Below, piece after piece: positions 61,199-64,000 of a stretch of DNA of 64,000 nucleotides. Position numbers and translations under genes: made by a program. Each line of letters begins with the position of its first letter. Within the stretch, counting starts at the first letter, position 1. Origin of the DNA: Pseudomonas tremae (lineage in GTDB: Bacteria > Pseudomonadota > Gammaproteobacteria > Pseudomonadales > Pseudomonadaceae); contig NZ_LJRO01000031.1 in NCBI RefSeq assembly GCF_001401155.1, positions 1 to 64,000 of the forward strand, read 5' to 3'. Below the pieces are notes generated by a model. It ran no database searches and was not told the DNA's origin. It saw only the letters and a program-made list of their open reading frames with translations.

Positions 61199-61718
61199 AG
61201 ATCTTCCTTACTCCCTGTAGGCGTCAGAACCCTGCTGGTTCTGAACGTGCTCTGATGGCTGCGCGCAGCTTGCAGATAAGTATCTCTTTGCCATCACTGC
61301 TCCAGCTTAGCCAGTTACCGGTCGCTGCGATGAAGGATTCGGTCTGTCTTTTGTGAATATCACTTTAGTTATGTCGTCCAGAGCCGAATTTTATTTAAGA
61401 CTTTTCAGTGATTTGTAGATGAAAACCTCTTCAAATGGATGGTTCTGTTGTCAGTAAAGCTCATGAAAAAAATACTGCTGTAACTAAATCGGTCCAATTC
61501 AGTTGCGACGTGTGAGACAGGAGCCTCCAAGGTCGGGCACATCAGCCATTCAAAGGGGCAGATTTTTTGAGGGAGATTGAAAATTATATGAAACCGACGG
61601 GCCTTTTCGCCTTGTCCGGGGTCACAATCATGCGCCGGGCAAAATGCGTCCCGACGCACAATCGTAAAAGAGCGTCGCTCACAGGCTTTAATCCGGACGG
61701 TTCGGCAGGGGAGGTGTC
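61199..61718. other. Divergent promoter region pslA / yegS
   Basis: About 520 bp between two divergent genes, AT-rich at 61350-61500. It should carry the psl promoter and leader (minus strand) and the yegS promoter. A 44-codon frame (61588-61722) ends by overlapping the yegS ATG, but its coding status is doubtful. I could not identify specific AmrZ, RpoS or RsmA sites with confidence. Confidence 0.55.
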
Positions 61719-62636
61719 ATGACACAACGCAGGGCAATGCTCATTCTTCACGGCAAACAGGCGCTCAATGAAGAGGTGCGCGATGCGGTCGCAGACAAGC
61801 GCAAGCAGGGCTGGGAGCTGGATGTACGCGTGACCTGGGAGGCAGGCGATGCCGAGCGTCTGGTCGGTGAAGCGCTGGCTGCGGGGCACAGGCATATAGT
61901 GGCTGGTGGCGGCGACGGTACGCTTCGTGACATCGCAGAAGCCTTGGCGTTGGCAGATATCAAAGCCAGCCTGACTATCCTGCCTCTTGGCACTGCCAAT
62001 GACTTTGCCCGTGCTGCCGGCGTGCCACTCGAAGTGGCGAAAGCGCTGAAACTGATGGATGTCGAGCCCCGCGCCGTTGACCTGGGGGAAGTGGGCGGCA
62101 AGCTGTTCCTCAATATGGCGACAGGCGGTTTTGGCAGTCAGGTGACGGCCAACACCTCCGAAGACCTCAAGAAAGTACTGGGCGGCGCAGCCTATCTGTT
62201 TACCGGACTGACGCGCTTCAGCGAGCTGCACGCTGCTCATGGCGAGTTGACCGGGCCGGACTTTCACTGGCGCGGCGATCTGCTCGCGCTGGGCATCGGC
62301 AACGGTCGCCAGGCGGGCGGCGGACACGAACTGTGTCCGACTGCGTTGGCCGATGATGGCTTGCTGGACATCAGCATACTGCCAGCGCCTCAGGAAGTGG
62401 TGGGTACGCTCAGAAGTCTGCTCGAGGGTGGTCTCGGCTTTGACAACATGTTCATCCGCGCACGTCTGCCCTGGGTCGAACTCAAGTCTGCCCAGGGGCT
62501 GGATATCAATCTGGACGGCGAGCCGTTGTCCGGTGAAGACCTGCGCTTCGAGGCGCGACCGGCAGCGCTGCAGGTTCATCTACCAGCGGACTCACCCTTG
62601 CTGAGCAACGTAGCGGGTCTCAATCGTCCAGACTGA
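61719..62636 (+). CDS. yegS: Lipid kinase, YegS/DAGK family
   Basis: A 305-residue cytoplasmic lipid kinase of the diacylglycerol/sphingosine kinase catalytic family, YegS type. The nucleotide-binding motif is VAGGGDGTLRDIAEAL (about residues 61-76), followed by ILPLGTANDFARA, both highly conserved. The second domain includes LNMATGGFGSQVTANTSEDL, GIGNGRQAGGGHELCPTALA and DDGLLDISIL. It probably phosphorylates phosphatidylglycerol or a similar lipid. GGGGAGGTGTC gives a strong ribosome site. Its last 17 bases overlap the convergent response regulator gene. Confidence 0.92.
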   Translation: MTQRRAMLILHGKQALNEEVRDAVADKRKQGWELDVRVTWEAGDAERLVGEALAAGHRHIVAGGGDGTLRDIAEALALADIKASLTILPLGTANDFARAAGVPLEVAKALKLMDVEPRAVDLGEVGGKLFLNMATGGFGSQVTANTSEDLKKVLGGAAYLFTGLTRFSELHAAHGELTGPDFHWRGDLLALGIGNGRQAGGGHELCPTALADDGLLDISILPAPQEVVGTLRSLLEGGLGFDNMFIRARLPWVELKSAQGLDINLDGEPLSGEDLRFEARPAALQVHLPADSPLLSNVAGLNRPD

Positions 62637-63282
62637 TGATCCGTTCCCGAACACAAAACAGTACCAGCCCGGCGACATCGAAGATCTGCAGACGCTTCAT
62701 GATCTGGGACCGATGGGTTTCGACGGTCTTTATGCTCAGGCCCAGGCCGCTGGCCATTTCGCGTGTCGATTTGCCGCGAACGATCAGTCGCAGTATTTCA
62801 AGTTGGCGCGCGGTGAGGTTATGCCGCTCTTTCGCTTCGATGGCCCTGTTCGATCGAGTGCCGCGCGTGGCACGCTTGACGACGGTGTGGGCGATGGCAG
62901 GGCTCAGGTAGCGCTCGCCCGAGCGCAGCGCATCCAGTGCCTGCTCGAGTTCGGCGGCGGTGGTGTCCTTGAGCAGATAGCCGCAAGCGCCCAGCTCTAG
63001 TGCGCGCATGATCATCGCCGTATCAGTGTGCATCGAAAGAACCAGGACTTTGCACTGCGGTTGCACACTCAACAGTTGTTCGAGTGCGTCGAGGCCGTCG
63101 ACGTTCTTCATCCAGATGTCGAGCAGTACGATGTCGGGCTGGAGGCATTGCGCCAGGCTCGACAGCTGCGCACCGTCAGATGCTTCGCCCACGACAGCGT
63201 AGCCCGGAATATCCGCAACCAGCGCTCGCACGCCGGCTCTGATCAGTGAGTGATCGTCGACCAGTAACAGATTGCAGGTCAT
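62620..63282 (-). CDS. NarL/LuxR family response regulator
   Basis: A 220-residue two-component response regulator. The receiver domain (1-125) has the acidic pair D9-D10, the phosphorylated aspartate D55 in VLLDIWMKNVDGL, S/T and K residues in VLSMH and YLLKDTTA. The LuxR-type helix-turn-helix is at about 150-212: LTARQLEILRLIVRGKSTRE, then KTVETHRSQIMKRL. No sensor kinase lies next to it in the window. The unrecognised acidic protein encoded 136 bp upstream on the same strand could be a partner. The target genes are unknown; it is similar in form to GacA but not clearly GacA itself. Confidence 0.9.
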   Translation of the reverse strand: MTCNLLLVDDHSLIRAGVRALVADIPGYAVVGEASDGAQLSSLAQCLQPDIVLLDIWMKNVDGLDALEQLLSVQPQCKVLVLSMHTDTAMIMRALELGACGYLLKDTTAAELEQALDALRSGERYLSPAIAHTVVKRATRGTRSNRAIEAKERHNLTARQLEILRLIVRGKSTREMASGLGLSIKTVETHRSQIMKRLQIFDVAGLVLFCVRERIISLDD

Positions 63283-63418
63283 GGTGGCTCTTGCGTAGAT
63301 AGGCCCGCTGAGGTCATTCCTTCGTCAAACATCAAGACAATGGACGGAAATGTCCTGTATGACAATAGCGCTTGCGGGCAATGCAACAACACGGTCGGCC
63401 CGTGAGTCGCATCAAATG

Positions 63419-63847
63419 CTATCGGCGGGTAGTACCTGCCGGCGCCTGTGGCGTGGACAAGCCAGCCAATTGGTCAAGAAGCTCGAGTTGTTCGTTGTTG
63501 TCCATCGTCAACTCGCCGGTCTGCGGATCGAGTAGCTCGACTTGCCATGAAATCAGCGTAAGGCAGTTCTTGACCGTGCGCAGTGTTTCCTGCGACAGCT
63601 CGCTGGTCTGGCTGCCGGATTTCAACAGCTGGCACAGCTTGCTTGAAAACTCGGCGATACAGGGCACCGGCGCTGCTTCCGCTTCCCTAGCCAACGTGCG
63701 CAGTGTGGTCAGCAGGCAGCCTGTCGCATCCTCGTCGTCGGGGATCATCTCCAGGTGCGACAGGCATTCTTCCGATTTGTAAAGAAGCGCCTGAGATGTG
63801 CTCAGAAACTCGTCGTGTTTCTGCTGCCAATCGTTGTTGCTCAGCAT
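63419..63847 (-). CDS. Uncharacterised helical protein, 142 residues
   Basis: A 142-residue acidic, all-helical protein: WQQKHDEFLSTSQALLYKSE, EECLSHLEMIPDDEDATGCL, LLTTLRTLAREAEAAPVPC, IAEFSSKLCQLLK, then SWQVELLDPQTGEL. The helix order resembles a histidine phosphotransfer domain, but the usual histidine with its LKG context is absent (the matching region reads TLRTLARE). Located upstream of a response regulator gene on the same strand, it might be a degenerate HPt-like regulator, but this is a structural guess. GGAGATAAAGG directly before the ATG gives good start support. Confidence 0.6.
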   Translation of the reverse strand: MLSNNDWQQKHDEFLSTSQALLYKSEECLSHLEMIPDDEDATGCLLTTLRTLAREAEAAPVPCIAEFSSKLCQLLKSGSQTSELSQETLRTVKNCLTLISWQVELLDPQTGELTMDNNEQLELLDQLAGLSTPQAPAGTTRR

Positions 63848-64000
63848 CCTTTATCTCCACAGATCATGGATAGCGAACTTCCGCCCGCGGCGAATGGCTG
63901 ACAGTTAATGTCGATTTCACATGAAAGTATGTAGGGCATTTCCGAATGTCGCCAATTCCGGTCGTGTACTCAGGGTGTAAGGCGGACAAGAATCAGGCTC
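63848..64000. other. Window end, upstream of the 142-residue protein gene
   Basis: The last 150 bp contain no coding frame that can be supported and presumably include the promoter of the minus-strand gene at 63419-63847. Confidence 0.5.

Overview
The window looks like the chromosome of a fluorescent plant-associated Pseudomonas, most likely of the P. syringae group. The evidence is the moderately high GC content, the gene families present (DUF1652, a CsrA paralogue, the periplasmic catalase KatB with AnkB, hpd/hmgA/fahA, the glcDEFGB operon, PAAR) and above all a psl-type exopolysaccharide cluster in the P. aeruginosa order but without pslC and pslL. This identification comes from recognising families by eye; no database search was run. 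I see no rRNA, tRNA, CRISPR array, prophage or intact insertion sequence.

Layout. 1-3.4 kb: end of an MFS transporter, a PhzF-like isomerase, a PACE-type membrane protein divergent from a LysR regulator, an orphan PAAR spike protein and a DUF6434 protein. 3.4-6.8 kb: katB-ankB, an AT-rich gap and a GNAT enzyme. 7-15.7 kb: two chemoreceptors flanking a CAP-domain and an NTF2-like secreted protein, then a TetR/DUF3237 divergent pair with twin operators and a TonB-dependent siderophore receptor with a Fur-like site. 15.7-20 kb: small enzymes, DUF1652 and csrA in gene-poor surroundings. 20-23.4 kb: a gluconate module (gntP, gntK, gntR) with three copies of a shared palindrome. 23.7-31.3 kb: a beta-propeller protein and the glycolate/glyoxylate operon glcDEFGB.

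31.3-36.6 kb is tyrosine/homogentisate catabolism: hpd, an IclR regulator, hmgA and fahA. The hpd and hmgA promoters carry the same three-part operator. 36.6-46 kb is mixed: TetR/metallo-beta-lactamase-fold pair, CynX-type MFS, LysR, a 49-codon hydrophilic protein, a DJ-1/PfpI protein, a periplasmic DUF4432 protein, an EthD-domain protein and a TDT-family anion channel divergent from a CysL-like regulator. 46.9-61.2 kb is the psl-like cluster, read entirely on the minus strand as A-B-D-E-F-G-H-I-J-(WcaF-type acetyltransferase)-K, with most junctions overlapping or nearly so. The window ends with a YegS-type lipid kinase, a NarL/LuxR response regulator and an unrecognised acidic protein.

Functionally, three carbon-use modules (gluconate, glycolate, tyrosine) sit beside an oxidative-stress unit and a biofilm polysaccharide locus, which fits a leaf-colonising bacterium. 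The most informative unannotated signals are regulatory: the TTACG-N5-CGTAA-N5-TTACG array before hpd and hmgA, the AGACAGCGCTGTCT palindromes of the gluconate genes, the paired TetR operators 44 bp apart, and a 23-codon leader ORF whose stop overlaps a chemoreceptor start. I found no clear evidence of a wholly new multi-gene system.
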